From positions 1 through 43,302 of the forward strand of contig CAKUWO010000006.1 in the NCBI GenBank assembly GCA_934699415.1: a stretch of 43,302 nt of DNA, read 5' to 3'. Under the pieces are notes generated by a model. That model did no database searches and was not told where the DNA came from. It worked only from the letters and a program-made list of their open reading frames with translations. The translations under genes were made by a program, and so were the position numbers. This document shows positions 14,506-23,570 of the stretch, piece after piece (within the stretch, counting starts at the first letter, position 1; each line of letters opens with the position of its first letter). The DNA comes from an uncultured Erysipelotrichaceae bacterium. GTDB lineage: Bacteria; Bacillota_I; Bacilli_A; Erysipelotrichales; Erysipelotrichaceae.

Positions 14506-16365
14506 GTGTTTAATTATCTTTTTTATTTTTTATTTATTTTTTATGAAGAGAATATATATCGCTATATTGCCGATATTTCTTTAACTAATAATTTGTTGAA
14601 TTATTTATTAGGTTTAATTCTTGGGGCTTTAATACTAGGCCTATTTACTAATTTATTGCCAATTAAAATTAAGCATATCTTTTTTCATAATTTTAATTTC
14701 ATCTTATGTAGTTATTATTTAGCTGCATCAATGGTTAGAAAGATCTTTGGAATTAGTATTTCTTTAGAATCAATTGAAATGTATAAACAATTCACTAGTG
14801 GTGGTTTCTTAAAAGCTAGTGAAGAAATTCTTCTTGAGAATATCTTATTAATCATTTTGATATTTATACCTTTTATCATTGGCTTAATTTTAAAGAACAA
14901 AATTTCAAATGAATTTGATTATCGTTATTTATTAGAACTAGTTACAATTTATATATTCTTTTTAGGCACTTTAAATAGTAATAGTTATGATTTGTACTTT
15001 AAAAGAAATAGTAATGAATTAAATATTGAAAATTTTGGTATTTATCATTCGGCTAATTTAGAAATAATTAAGAAATTATTGGGCCAAGAAGAAGTTATCA
15101 ATAATGAAATAGAGGTTGAAAAGGAAACTGTCACAAGTTATAGTCCTCAACTTGTATATGACATCAATAAAATTAATAGTAATAATAATACTATTATGGC
15201 GATGAATGATTATTTTAATAATCAAAAACCAACTTATACTAATGATTATACAGGCATTTTTAAAGATAAGAATTTAATCTATATTATGGCTGAATCATTT
15301 GATGGTTATATGGTAAATGAAGAACTTACACCAACTCTTTATAAGATGATTCATGAAGGTTTTGATTTTACTAATTATTATTCGCCAACTAATCTCTCAA
15401 CTATTGGTGGTGAGTTTTCTTTATTAACAGCTTTATTACCTAATTTAAGTACTCTTAATAGTAAATGGAATACTAATACCAATTATTTTCCTTATGGCTT
15501 AGCTACTTTATTTAAGTCTTTAAATTATCAGACTTATGCATATCATAACCACTTATATAGTTATCAAGGGCGTGATAATTATTTAAAAGCTGAAGGTTTT
15601 GATAATTATATTGGTTGCGGTAATGGCTTAGAAAAGAGAATGAATTGTAGTATCTTTCCTGCTTCTGATGATGAGATGATTAAGGTAACTTTAGATGATT
15701 ATCTTAATGATTCAAAATTCATGGTTTATTATGCGACTGTTTCAGGTCATGGCAAATGGGGAACTTATCATGAAATGGCCAAAAGAAATTATGAAACTGT
15801 TAAAGGTTTAGATTATTCAACAACTGTTAAAAGCTATATCGCTGCTAATCTAGAACTTGAAAAAGCAATGACTAGCTTATTAGAAGCTTTAGAAGCTAAA
15901 GGAATACTTGATGATACAGTTATTGTATTAGCTGCAGATCATCATCCTTATTTCATGGAAGATTACCAAATGAATGAATTAGCACATCAAGAATTAGACC
16001 AATTTAGTTTATATAAAAATAATTTAATTATTTATAGTAGCACACTCAAACATCAGAGCATTAATAAACCATGTAGTACGATTGATGTTTTACCAACGGT
16101 ATTAAATTTATTTGGCATTAGCTATGATTCGAGATTATTTAATGGTAAAGATATTTTATCTAGTGATGAAGGATTAGTGATTTTTGCAGATCATTCTTGG
16201 ATTAGTGATAAAGGCTCTTATAGCTATAAGAAAAGAGAATTTATTGGTGAAGGAAGTAGTGACTATATAAAGCTTATAAATGAAAAAGTTAATAATAGTT
16301 ATATAATTGCTAAAAATATCTTGCAATATGATTATTATCGATTGTTGGTTGATAGTAATTCATAA
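14506..16365 (+). CDS. LTA synthase-family membrane sulfatase
   Basis: The 619-residue protein has four or five N-terminal membrane segments (about 1-155) and a large extracellular sulfatase-fold domain. The catalytic Thr block reads SPTNLSTIGGEFSLLTAL, matching the position of the glycerophosphate-accepting Thr of LtaS. Metal and substrate blocks follow: YIMAESFDGY before it, SGHGKWGTYHE, and VLAADHHPYFMED with the DHxP motif. LtaS polymerises polyglycerol-phosphate from phosphatidylglycerol outside the membrane; relatives prime or modify LTA or transfer other phospho-groups, so the precise product is not certain. The start is GTG at 14506, supported by TATAAT at leaderless spacing; there is no ribosome site. 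The gene is monocistronic with a long terminator. Confidence 0.88.
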   Translation: MFNYLFYFLFIFYEENIYRYIADISLTNNLLNYLLGLILGALILGLFTNLLPIKIKHIFFHNFNFILCSYYLAASMVRKIFGISISLESIEMYKQFTSGGFLKASEEILLENILLIILIFIPFIIGLILKNKISNEFDYRYLLELVTIYIFFLGTLNSNSYDLYFKRNSNELNIENFGIYHSANLEIIKKLLGQEEVINNEIEVEKETVTSYSPQLVYDINKINSNNNTIMAMNDYFNNQKPTYTNDYTGIFKDKNLIYIMAESFDGYMVNEELTPTLYKMIHEGFDFTNYYSPTNLSTIGGEFSLLTALLPNLSTLNSKWNTNTNYFPYGLATLFKSLNYQTYAYHNHLYSYQGRDNYLKAEGFDNYIGCGNGLEKRMNCSIFPASDDEMIKVTLDDYLNDSKFMVYYATVSGHGKWGTYHEMAKRNYETVKGLDYSTTVKSYIAANLELEKAMTSLLEALEAKGILDDTVIVLAADHHPYFMEDYQMNELAHQELDQFSLYKNNLIIYSSTLKHQSINKPCSTIDVLPTVLNLFGISYDSRLFNGKDILSSDEGLVIFADHSWISDKGSYSYKKREFIGEGSSDYIKLINEKVNNSYIIAKNILQYDYYRLLVDSNS

Positions 16366-16403
16366 TCACAAAAAACAAGAATTTAATAAGAAAACCAATA
16401 TGT

Positions 16404-16448
16404 AAGTGAACCTTTTAAAGTTGAATAAACTTAAAAGGTTCACTTTTT
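16404..16448 (+). terminator. Long terminator after the LTA synthase-like gene
   Basis: AGTGAACCTTTTAAAGTT pairs with AACTTAAAAGGTTCACT with one bulged A, followed by TTTTTATTT. It also abuts the stop of the convergent TraB gene, but has no T-run in that direction. Confidence 0.88.
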
Positions 16449-17613
16449 ATTTGAAGATACCAATAAATGTCGCTAAAATATCTATTCCTGATATAAAGGT
16501 ACCAATTGTTGAGAAGAGGTTAGTCATAATAACAACCATTAAAATCTTCATGACTTTATTATGACGGAAGCCTTTAAAAGTAGTGATATCATAGGCAATA
16601 TTTTCAAAGTCTTTTACTTTAGGTGAATCGATTTTAGCTTCGCTTAATCCAGCAAACCAACCAACAGCTAAGATTGGTGATAAAGAGGTAAGAGGAGCCA
16701 TTAAGAAAGAAATAATAATCGTTTGAATATGAGCACCACACAATAGAGCTGCTAAAGCTGCTAAGGAACTATTCCAGATAAGCCAAGAAGATAATTGTTT
16801 TAGAGCTAGATCATAGTTAATAAATAAAGTATATCCAACAATTAAGATAAGCAATATTGGCAATAACCATTTAAGATAGCTAGCTGTTTTGCTTTTAGGC
16901 GGCACTTTTTCTAATTCTTTTAAATCATAATCGTTTTTAAAATCATTAAGAATACCATTACAATGTGCAGCACCAATAATAGCGACAATTCTATTTCCTG
17001 GAGCATTTTTTATCTTATAAGAAAGATAAGCATCCCTTTCATCGACTAAGATTTCTTTAACCTTAGGAAAGGTTTTACCAACTTCAGCTAAAGCCGCTTC
17101 AAGCGCATCAGCTTCTTTTAAAGTTTCTAAGTCTTCTTCTGATATCTCTTCATTATCAAAGATGGAAAAGATAATAGATGTTAATAATTTAGCTTTTTCA
17201 AATAATGACAAGCTATTCCAAATGCGTGAAAAAGTATTTTTAACATTACGATCTGCTAGAACTAAAGGGATATTATTGTCTTTGGCATATTCAATACCAG
17301 CTTTCATTTCACCGCCAGCATTAGTATCTAATTTATCAGCCATTCTTTTTTGGAAAGAAGCTAAGATGGTATTTACTAAAAGTAAACCAGTTTTATTCTC
17401 TTTAATTATTTGGGTAATATCTGTATTTTCCCAACAATCACTAGCGGTCATTGAATCATATCTTTCTTCATCAAGTTCAATGCATACCGCATCAGGTTTT
17501 ACTTCATTTAAAGTATTTTGGGCATCTTCTAAAGAGTTTTTAGAAACATGAGCTGTTTTAACTAACCATATTTCTTTCCCGTTCCAGTCGGTTTTAACAA
17601 TATTTTCATTCAT
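16447..17613 (-). CDS. TraB/PrgY-family membrane protein
   Basis: The 388-residue protein has an N-terminal TraB domain and a C-terminal membrane part with about four segments (from about 255). Family markers include LVKTAHVSKNSLEDAQ (the T/GTAHVS block), AVCIELDEERYDSM, ERDAYLSYKI and IIGAAHCNGIL. TraB proteins belong to the TIKI/PrgY/EreA superfamily with conserved His and Glu suggestive of a metalloprotease-like site; PrgY in enterococci lowers peptide pheromone activity. Here no pheromone or conjugation genes are near, so only the family is claimed. The ATG at 17613 fits the family N-terminus; a GTG at 17661 would add 16 residues. TAATAT lies about seven bases upstream of the ATG. Confidence 0.85.
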   Translation of the reverse strand: MNENIVKTDWNGKEIWLVKTAHVSKNSLEDAQNTLNEVKPDAVCIELDEERYDSMTASDCWENTDITQIIKENKTGLLLVNTILASFQKRMADKLDTNAGGEMKAGIEYAKDNNIPLVLADRNVKNTFSRIWNSLSLFEKAKLLTSIIFSIFDNEEISEEDLETLKEADALEAALAEVGKTFPKVKEILVDERDAYLSYKIKNAPGNRIVAIIGAAHCNGILNDFKNDYDLKELEKVPPKSKTASYLKWLLPILLILIVGYTLFINYDLALKQLSSWLIWNSSLAALAALLCGAHIQTIIISFLMAPLTSLSPILAVGWFAGLSEAKIDSPKVKDFENIAYDITTFKGFRHNKVMKILMVVIMTNLFSTIGTFISGIDILATFIGIFK

Positions 17614-17655
17614 ATTATCTATATTAAAAGAACTAAAAACCTTTTTCCAGAAATA

Positions 17656-17670
17656 TATCACAATGTGATA
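17656..17670. promoter_or_regulatory. 15-bp palindrome upstream of cdaA
   Basis: TATCACA and TGTGATA flank a single A, a perfect inverted repeat immediately upstream of the cdaA -10. It has the form of an operator for a dimeric regulator; which regulator is unknown. Confidence 0.5.
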
Positions 17671-17673
17671 GTG

Positions 17674-17682
17674 TGTTATAAT
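17674..17682 (+). promoter_or_regulatory. Extended -10 of the cdaA operon
   Basis: TGTTATAAT fits an extended -10. Transcription from about 17689 would include GGGAGGGTG before the ATG at 17704. Confidence 0.6.
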
Positions 17683-17703
17683 TACTCCCGTGGGAGGGTG
17701 ATT

Positions 17704-18825
17704 ATGCCAGATTACAATATTAGCCTGACCTTACAAAGTATTTGGTCAATTTCACGTATAATTTTCGATATTGGAATAATGTGGTTTGTGCTTTATTATG
17801 CGATTCGTTTTGTCCGCAATAATGCGCGAACAATTCAAATATTCAAAGGTATTGTCTTTATTTTATTGATCAATGGTTTTGCGAAACTATTTGGTCTTAT
17901 GACTGTTGTTTATTTCTCAGATTTATTTATTAACTGGGGATTTTTAGCTGCTATTATTATTTTCCAGCCAGAAATTAGAGGATTACTTGAAAAGATTGGT
18001 AAAACCAATGCTTTTTCATCGATTTCAACCTTATTAAGTAACGAAAGAGAACAGTTAGTTGAAGAGGTATTTGATGCAGTTATCGCTTTATCAAAACAAG
18101 GGGTAGGAGCTCTTATTTCAATTGAACAAAGTCAATCTTTACAAGATTATGTTCATACTGGAATTGAAGTTAATGCCCGTGTTAGTAAAGAATTATTATC
18201 ATCTATTTTTATGACTACAACGCCACTTCATGATGGTGCAGTCATTATTCAAGGTGATAAGATTGCATGTGCTAGTGCCTATTTCCCACCAACCAGCGCT
18301 GCCCTATCTTCTAAATATGGTGCAAGACATCGTGCAGCCTTAGGAATTTCAGAAGTAAGCGATTGTTTAACAATTGTTGTATCAGAAGAAACATCTGCTA
18401 TTTCAATTGCTGAAAAAGGCAAGATTTTCCCGGTTGATGAAAAACAGCTTAGAGATTATTTACGTCGTGTTATTTGCAATGATGAAATTGAAATTCGTAA
18501 ACAAAGTAGACAACGTAACTCTTTGCTTATCAACGATGCTCCTGAATTTGTAATTGAAAAAGAAAAAGAGGGTGATGGTAGCAATATCTTCTCTCGTTTC
18601 TTTACTCGTGATAAGAAAGCTGAAAAGAAAGAAGAGAAAAAGGCCGAAAAGAAAAAAGAAGGTTTCGATATGAAGACACCAGTTAATAATCGTTTAAAAT
18701 ACGAGAAGCAACATGGGCCTATCGAATCTAAGGTAATAGAAGTTCCTGATAATAAAGAAGAAGTAATAGCTATCAGGGATAATACCGCAAATAGTAAAGG
18801 AGGCGATTCTCATGGCAAAGAATAA
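17704..18825 (+). CDS. cdaA: Membrane diadenylate cyclase
   Basis: The 373-residue protein has three membrane segments in its first 95 residues and a DAC domain carrying DGA (TTPLHDGAVII) and RHR (GARHRAALGIS), the two motifs that bind and condense two ATP into c-di-AMP. The ATG at 17704 follows GGGAGGGTG, a strong site; the upstream extension in frame would pass through the promoter. After the DAC domain (ending near 265) there is a roughly 100-residue, Lys/Glu-rich tail (for example KKAEKKEEKKAEKKKE) that is absent from the 273-residue Bacillus enzyme. The order cdaA-cdaR-glmM is conserved in Bacillota; CdaR and GlmM bind and modulate CdaA. It overlaps cdaR by 14 bases. Confidence 0.96.
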   Translation: MPDYNISLTLQSIWSISRIIFDIGIMWFVLYYAIRFVRNNARTIQIFKGIVFILLINGFAKLFGLMTVVYFSDLFINWGFLAAIIIFQPEIRGLLEKIGKTNAFSSISTLLSNEREQLVEEVFDAVIALSKQGVGALISIEQSQSLQDYVHTGIEVNARVSKELLSSIFMTTTPLHDGAVIIQGDKIACASAYFPPTSAALSSKYGARHRAALGISEVSDCLTIVVSEETSAISIAEKGKIFPVDEKQLRDYLRRVICNDEIEIRKQSRQRNSLLINDAPEFVIEKEKEGDGSNIFSRFFTRDKKAEKKEEKKAEKKKEGFDMKTPVNNRLKYEKQHGPIESKVIEVPDNKEEVIAIRDNTANSKGGDSHGKE

Positions 18826-20179
18826 AAATACTCAAGATCCAGGAGAGAAATTAGAGATTGCCAAGCGAATTGCTAATCAATCGAAAAGAGTAACTGTAGG
18901 ATATGAAAACTTTGAAGCTAGTTTATTCCGTTTCTTACGCTTCATGTCTTCTTTGATTGATAAATTATTCTTCTCTCAAAAGCATTTAGGCTTAGTATCT
19001 TTGATTATGGCTTGTTTCCTCTATCTTTCTGTTAATTACGATTCTGACACTAATGCCTTAACTAAAACAATCACAAATGCTAAGACTTTAAACAATGTTA
19101 CTGTCAGTGCTCGTTATAATGATGAAACATTTGAAATTAGTGGTGCACCAACAAGTTGTCAGGTTGTTATAACAGGTGATGCAGCAAGTGTTAACTCAGC
19201 AGCATCAAAGAGCGGTATGTGTGTTATTGACCTTGAAGGTTATACCGAAGGTACGCATTCTGTTCCTCTTAAAGCTAGTGGTTATGGCAGCAATGTTAAT
19301 GCTATTGTGACACCAAGTGAAACTCAAATCACTCTTAAACGTAAAACAACAGCTCAATTCGCATTGAGTTATGACTATATCAATACTAATTTACTTGATT
19401 CACGTTTCATTCTTTCTGAGCCTTCATTTAAAGGTAATACAACAAGTGTAAATATTCGTGCATCACAAGATACACTTGATTCTATTGCGATGGTTAAAGC
19501 TTTAATTGATGTTAAAGGACAGACAAGTGACTTTACAATAAGCGCTCCTCTTGTTGCTTATAATAGTTTAGGACAGGTAGTAAATGCTGAAATAGATCCA
19601 CAAACTGTTGAAGTAAGTGTTTCTTTATCATCGCCTCATAAAGCGGTTCCAATTACTTTAAATATCAATGGTAATGTACCTGATGGTATTTCAATCGATT
19701 CTATTCAAATGGATCATCAGAGCGCTGTTATTTATGCACCTGAGAGTGTTCTTTCAACAATCAGTGAATTACCAGTTACCTTAAATGCTTCATCATTGAT
19801 TTCAGATGGTGAAATAACTATACCTCTAACCTTGCCTGGTGGCGTTTCATCAAGTGATGTAAGTAGTGTTAGCCTTAAGATTCATTTAGGTTCTACTGTT
19901 AAACGTACAATCGAAAATATTCCAATTGTATATCGCAACAATGATAATGGTTATGGAGCTAGTGAAATTTCTATGACTTCTGTAAGTGTTACAGTAAGCG
20001 GAACTGAAAACAATATCGCTGCTATCCAAGCTAGTGATATTACAGTCTTTATTGATGTTAAAGGATTAGAAACAGGTTCTTACGATTTACCTTTACAAGT
20101 TGAATATAAGGGTAATGCATATGTTAATTGTGCTTTAGATACTACAAGTATTCATATTACTTTAGTAGCTAATGGATAG
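18812..20179 (+). CDS. cdaR: CdaA regulatory protein, YbbR domains
   Basis: The 455-residue protein has one membrane segment (about residues 64-80, LVSLIMACFLYLSVNY) near the N-terminus, leaving a large extracellular part made of about four YbbR repeats of 80-90 residues, rich in Ser, Thr and Val with the PVTLN and SVSGTENNIAAI types of strand. CdaR binds CdaA in the membrane and alters c-di-AMP production. A good AAAGGAGG precedes the ATG, inside the end of cdaA. glmM starts nine bases after its stop. Confidence 0.93.
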   Translation: MAKNKNTQDPGEKLEIAKRIANQSKRVTVGYENFEASLFRFLRFMSSLIDKLFFSQKHLGLVSLIMACFLYLSVNYDSDTNALTKTITNAKTLNNVTVSARYNDETFEISGAPTSCQVVITGDAASVNSAASKSGMCVIDLEGYTEGTHSVPLKASGYGSNVNAIVTPSETQITLKRKTTAQFALSYDYINTNLLDSRFILSEPSFKGNTTSVNIRASQDTLDSIAMVKALIDVKGQTSDFTISAPLVAYNSLGQVVNAEIDPQTVEVSVSLSSPHKAVPITLNINGNVPDGISIDSIQMDHQSAVIYAPESVLSTISELPVTLNASSLISDGEITIPLTLPGGVSSSDVSSVSLKIHLGSTVKRTIENIPIVYRNNDNGYGASEISMTSVSVTVSGTENNIAAIQASDITVFIDVKGLETGSYDLPLQVEYKGNAYVNCALDTTSIHITLVANG

Positions 20180-20187
20180 GAGTAATT

Positions 20188-21528
20188 ATGGGTAGATATT
20201 TTGGAACAGATGGTGTTCGTGGAGAAGCTAATAAAGTATTAACAGCTGAAATGGCTTATCGTATTGGGCAATACCTTGGGTCATATTTCGATAAAAATGG
20301 TAAAGGACGTATCTTGATTGGTAAAGATACTCGTTTATCTAGTGATATGGTTGAAAGTGCCTTATCATGTGGCATTACAGAAATGGGTGGTGATGCTTAT
20401 CTTTTAGGTTTCACCACTACCCCATGTCTTGCATGTCTTGTGGCACATGAAGATTTCGATTGTGGTGTTATGATTTCAGCTAGTCATAACCCATATTATG
20501 ACAATGGTATTAAAATCTTTGGTACTGATGGTTTAAAGATTAAAGATGATATGGAAGCTCCAATTGAAGATTATATGGATCATTTATTTGAGTTAGAAAA
20601 AGCTCAAAGAGATAATATTGGTCATATTTATAATTACCAAGAAGGTGTTGATCATTATGTTGATTGGATTTGTGAAAAATATCCAAGCGACTTATCATCA
20701 TTAAATATTCTTTTAGATTTATGCAATGGTGGTGCAAGTTTTACAGCGCGCAAAATATTTGAAAAGTTGCATGCTAATATCACAGTAATTAATGAAGAGC
20801 CAAATGGAACCAATATTAACTTTGGTTGTGGCTCAACACATCTTGAATCTTTAAAAGAAGGAATCTCAAAAGGACATTATGATATTGGTTTTGCTTTTGA
20901 TGGCGATGCGGATCGTGTTTTAGCGTTAGATGCTCAAGGTGATTTAATTGATGGTGATAAGATTATTTATATCTTAGCTTGTTATCTCAAGAGTTTAGAT
21001 GCTTTAAAAGGCAATAGTGTTGTTGCAACAGTAATGAGTAATATTGGCTTAAAGAAGGCTCTTGATCGTGCTTCTATTGGCTATGATATTGTTTCTGTTG
21101 GTGATAAGAATGTTGTTGAAGATATGCGCCTTAAAGACTATATGATAGGTGGCGAACAATCTGGCCATATTATCAATTCATATAGCGGATATTTTGGCGA
21201 TGGTGTTAAAACAGCACTAAATGTTTTAGAGGTAATGTTAGTTAAAAATAAATCAATTGATGAATTATGTTCTGATGTTATTATTTATCCACAAGAATTA
21301 TTAAATATTAAAGTTATTGATAAGAATGTAGTTTTAAAAGATATTGATATTAATAATAAGATTGCTGAAATTGAAAAGCTTTTAGCTAGTAATGGTCGCA
21401 TCTTAGTTCGCCCATCTGGCACTGAGCCACTAATTAGAGTTATGACAGAAGCAGAGAATTTAGAGCTTTGTCATAAATATAATCAAGAAGTAATAGATCT
21501 TATTAAAGAAAAAGGCTATGTCGCATAG
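20188..21528 (+). CDS. glmM: Phosphoglucosamine mutase
   Basis: The 446-residue protein has every GlmM landmark: MGRYFGTDGVRGEAN at the start, the phosphoserine loop ISASHNPYYDNGIK, the metal loop FDGDADRV, the sugar-binding GGEQSGHI and the phosphate-binding RPSGTEPLIRVM near the end. It converts glucosamine-6-phosphate to glucosamine-1-phosphate for UDP-GlcNAc. In this operon it also serves as a known inhibitor of CdaA, tying c-di-AMP to cell wall supply. GGAG lies upstream of the ATG. A terminator follows. Confidence 0.98.
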   Translation: MGRYFGTDGVRGEANKVLTAEMAYRIGQYLGSYFDKNGKGRILIGKDTRLSSDMVESALSCGITEMGGDAYLLGFTTTPCLACLVAHEDFDCGVMISASHNPYYDNGIKIFGTDGLKIKDDMEAPIEDYMDHLFELEKAQRDNIGHIYNYQEGVDHYVDWICEKYPSDLSSLNILLDLCNGGASFTARKIFEKLHANITVINEEPNGTNINFGCGSTHLESLKEGISKGHYDIGFAFDGDADRVLALDAQGDLIDGDKIIYILACYLKSLDALKGNSVVATVMSNIGLKKALDRASIGYDIVSVGDKNVVEDMRLKDYMIGGEQSGHIINSYSGYFGDGVKTALNVLEVMLVKNKSIDELCSDVIIYPQELLNIKVIDKNVVLKDIDINNKIAEIEKLLASNGRILVRPSGTEPLIRVMTEAENLELCHKYNQEVIDLIKEKGYVA

Positions 21529-21531
21529 TTT

Positions 21532-21559
21532 ACTGTCTTCTTAGAGAAGGCAGTTTTTC
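21532..21559 (+). terminator. Terminator after glmM
   Basis: ACTGTCTTCT (21532-21541) pairs with AGAAGGCAGT (one G-T pair), followed by TTTTCTTTT. Confidence 0.85.
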
Positions 21560-21564
21560 TTTTG

Positions 21565-21573
21565 TGTTAAAAT
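21565..21573 (+). promoter_or_regulatory. Extended -10 of the two-component operon, leaderless layout
   Basis: TGTTAAAAT ends six bases before the ATG at 21580. AAGAAT lies between, without a Shine-Dalgarno sequence. Confidence 0.6.
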
Positions 21574-21579
21574 AAGAAT

Positions 21580-22233
21580 ATGAAAAGAATTATAAATATT
21601 GTAGAAGATGAAAAGGATCTTAATGAATTAGTTAAACGTTATCTTGAAAAAGAAGGTTATTTAGTTAATTCTTATCTTACATTTGATGAAGCTTATGCTC
21701 ATCTTGAGGATCCTTGTGATTTATGGATTTTAGATATCATGTTGGATGATAAGAGTGGTTTTGACCTCTTAGATGAAATTAAAGAGCGTAATCATAATAT
21801 TCCTGTTGTATTTATGAGCGCTCGTGATAAAGACTTTGATCGTATTATTGGTCTTGAAAAAGGTTCTGATGATTATATTACTAAACCTTTTTCACCAAAA
21901 GAATTAGTTTTACGCATTAATAATATTATGCGTCGTGTTTATACTGAAAGCTCAAGAATTGAAGTTGATGGTTATGAAATTGATGAAAATGAGCGTATTG
22001 TTTATAGTGACAATAAACCTTTAGATTTAACAACTAAAGAATTTGATTTATTGATGTTATTTGTTAAAAATAGAGGTCGTGCTTTCTTGCGTGATCAAAT
22101 CTTAACTCAGGTTTGGGGATCTGATTTTGAAGGAAGTGATCGTGTTGTAGATGACACTTTAAGACGTTTGCGTCGTAAATTGCCTAATATTACAATTAGA
22201 ACCATTTATGGTTATGGATATCGTTTAGGATGA
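21580..22233 (+). CDS. OmpR-family response regulator
   Basis: The 217-residue protein has a receiver domain (1-120) with acidic residues E9/D10, phospho-acceptor Asp52 (LDIMLDD), SARD in the Thr/Ser position and the ITKPFSPKE lysine. A winged-helix DNA-binding domain follows (about 125-217: LDLTTKEFDLLMLFVKN to VDDTLRRLRRKL and TIYGYGYRLG). The kinase gene overlaps by four bases. Position ahead of murF-like, ddl and VanY-like genes suggests an envelope-related signal, which is inference. Its mRNA appears leaderless. Confidence 0.95.
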   Translation: MKRIINIVEDEKDLNELVKRYLEKEGYLVNSYLTFDEAYAHLEDPCDLWILDIMLDDKSGFDLLDEIKERNHNIPVVFMSARDKDFDRIIGLEKGSDDYITKPFSPKELVLRINNIMRRVYTESSRIEVDGYEIDENERIVYSDNKPLDLTTKEFDLLMLFVKNRGRAFLRDQILTQVWGSDFEGSDRVVDDTLRRLRRKLPNITIRTIYGYGYRLG

Positions 22234-23570
22234 AAAGAATTAGTATTTGGATTAAAAGTTTTTCTTTGGTTCAACAATTCGCTGTTATCGCATTCTCGGT
22301 AGTAGCTTTATTTGTCTTGTTTTCAGCTACTACTCTTTCTTATAATATCGATAGCTTCGTTGAAAAGCAGATGTATACATATTTGCATCGTTCACAAGAG
22401 AGCTACTTTCGCTATAATCAAAGAGATATTAATGATGGTAATGTTTATCATTACCTTTATGACATTGAGACAAAAGAATTCATTAATACTGGAACCATTA
22501 CTGCCCAAAGAATTGTTAAACAAGAAAAAGATTTTGAAAATGGTACTAAAGATGGCAAAATCAAAGATTCTTTTTCAGCACCTATTATTTACTCCGTATC
22601 TAAATCAAGTAATAATCGTTATTTACTAATATCAATTATTTCAGAAACTTATCGTAATAATTTTAAAAATACTTTATTAGATAGTGTTGTCGTAATTACT
22701 GTTATGATGATATCTTTTCTTTTCTTATTGATGGCTATTTGGGTTTTAACATTAATTAGACCTCTAGACCAGATTAAACACTATATTGACTCAATAAGAC
22801 TTGGAGAGAATGTTTCTTTAAATATTGAGCGTGGTGATGAAATTGGTGAAGTAGCAGAAGCAATTGTTGATATGCAAGAAGAAGTATCACGTCAACAATC
22901 AATTAGAGAAGAAATGATTCAAAATATTTCTCATGACTTAAAAACACCAATTGCAACTATTAAATCTTATGGTGAATCAATTAAAGATGGTATTTATCCT
23001 TATGATACTTTAGAAAAATCAGTTGATGTTATTATCAATAGTGCTACACGTTTAGAAAAGAAAGTATATAGCTTAATCACTTTTAATAAATTTTGTTACT
23101 TAAGTGATACTGCCAGTGAAGCTAAACAATTACCAATGGTGCCAATTATTAAAGAAGCACTAATAAGTGTTCAGGTATTACGTCCTGAAATTAAGCTTGA
23201 AACGGATTTAAAAGATGGTGTTTCTTTTAAAGGGGAAGAAGAAGCTTGGCGAATTGTGGTTGAAAATTTATTAGATAATGCTTTACGTTATTCTAAAAGT
23301 TATGTCAAGATACGTTTACGTAAGAATTTACTAGAAATTTATAATGATGGTGAACAAATGCCACAAGATCGTATTGATAAGCTATTCAAGCCTTATGAAA
23401 AAGGAACTGGTGGCAACTTTGGCCTTGGCTTATCAATTGTTAAAAGAGCGACAGAAGCCTATGGATATGTTGTGACAGGTGGTAATACAAACGATGGTGT
23501 CGTCTTTAGAATATATCCTTCAAAGACCATGAAAAAGAAAGAGAAACGATATGATCGAATTAATAAATGA
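22230..23570 (+). CDS. Sensor histidine kinase
   Basis: The 446-residue protein has two membrane segments (about 15-35 and 150-172) enclosing a roughly 115-residue extracellular sensor, then a HAMP linker (RPLDQIKHYIDSI), a HisKA domain with the phospho-accepting His in IQNISHDLKTPIATIKS, and an ATP-binding domain with N-box ENLLDNALRYS, G1 IYNDGEQMP and G2 GGNFGLGLSIVKRA. Start and stop overlap its neighbours (four bases with the regulator, 20 with the hydrolase), marking one operon. The signal is unknown. Confidence 0.95.
   Translation: MKRISIWIKSFSLVQQFAVIAFSVVALFVLFSATTLSYNIDSFVEKQMYTYLHRSQESYFRYNQRDINDGNVYHYLYDIETKEFINTGTITAQRIVKQEKDFENGTKDGKIKDSFSAPIIYSVSKSSNNRYLLISIISETYRNNFKNTLLDSVVVITVMMISFLFLLMAIWVLTLIRPLDQIKHYIDSIRLGENVSLNIERGDEIGEVAEAIVDMQEEVSRQQSIREEMIQNISHDLKTPIATIKSYGESIKDGIYPYDTLEKSVDVIINSATRLEKKVYSLITFNKFCYLSDTASEAKQLPMVPIIKEALISVQVLRPEIKLETDLKDGVSFKGEEEAWRIVVENLLDNALRYSKSYVKIRLRKNLLEIYNDGEQMPQDRIDKLFKPYEKGTGGNFGLGLSIVKRATEAYGYVVTGGNTNDGVVFRIYPSKTMKKKEKRYDRINK

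Noticed and set aside
17162..17551. A 129-codon frame antisense to the TraB gene
   Set aside because: The minus-strand frame has clear family motifs; the plus-strand frame has no ribosome site or recognisable domain. Likewise 36024-36434 antisense to bipA and 33384-33674 antisense to the phosphodiesterase.
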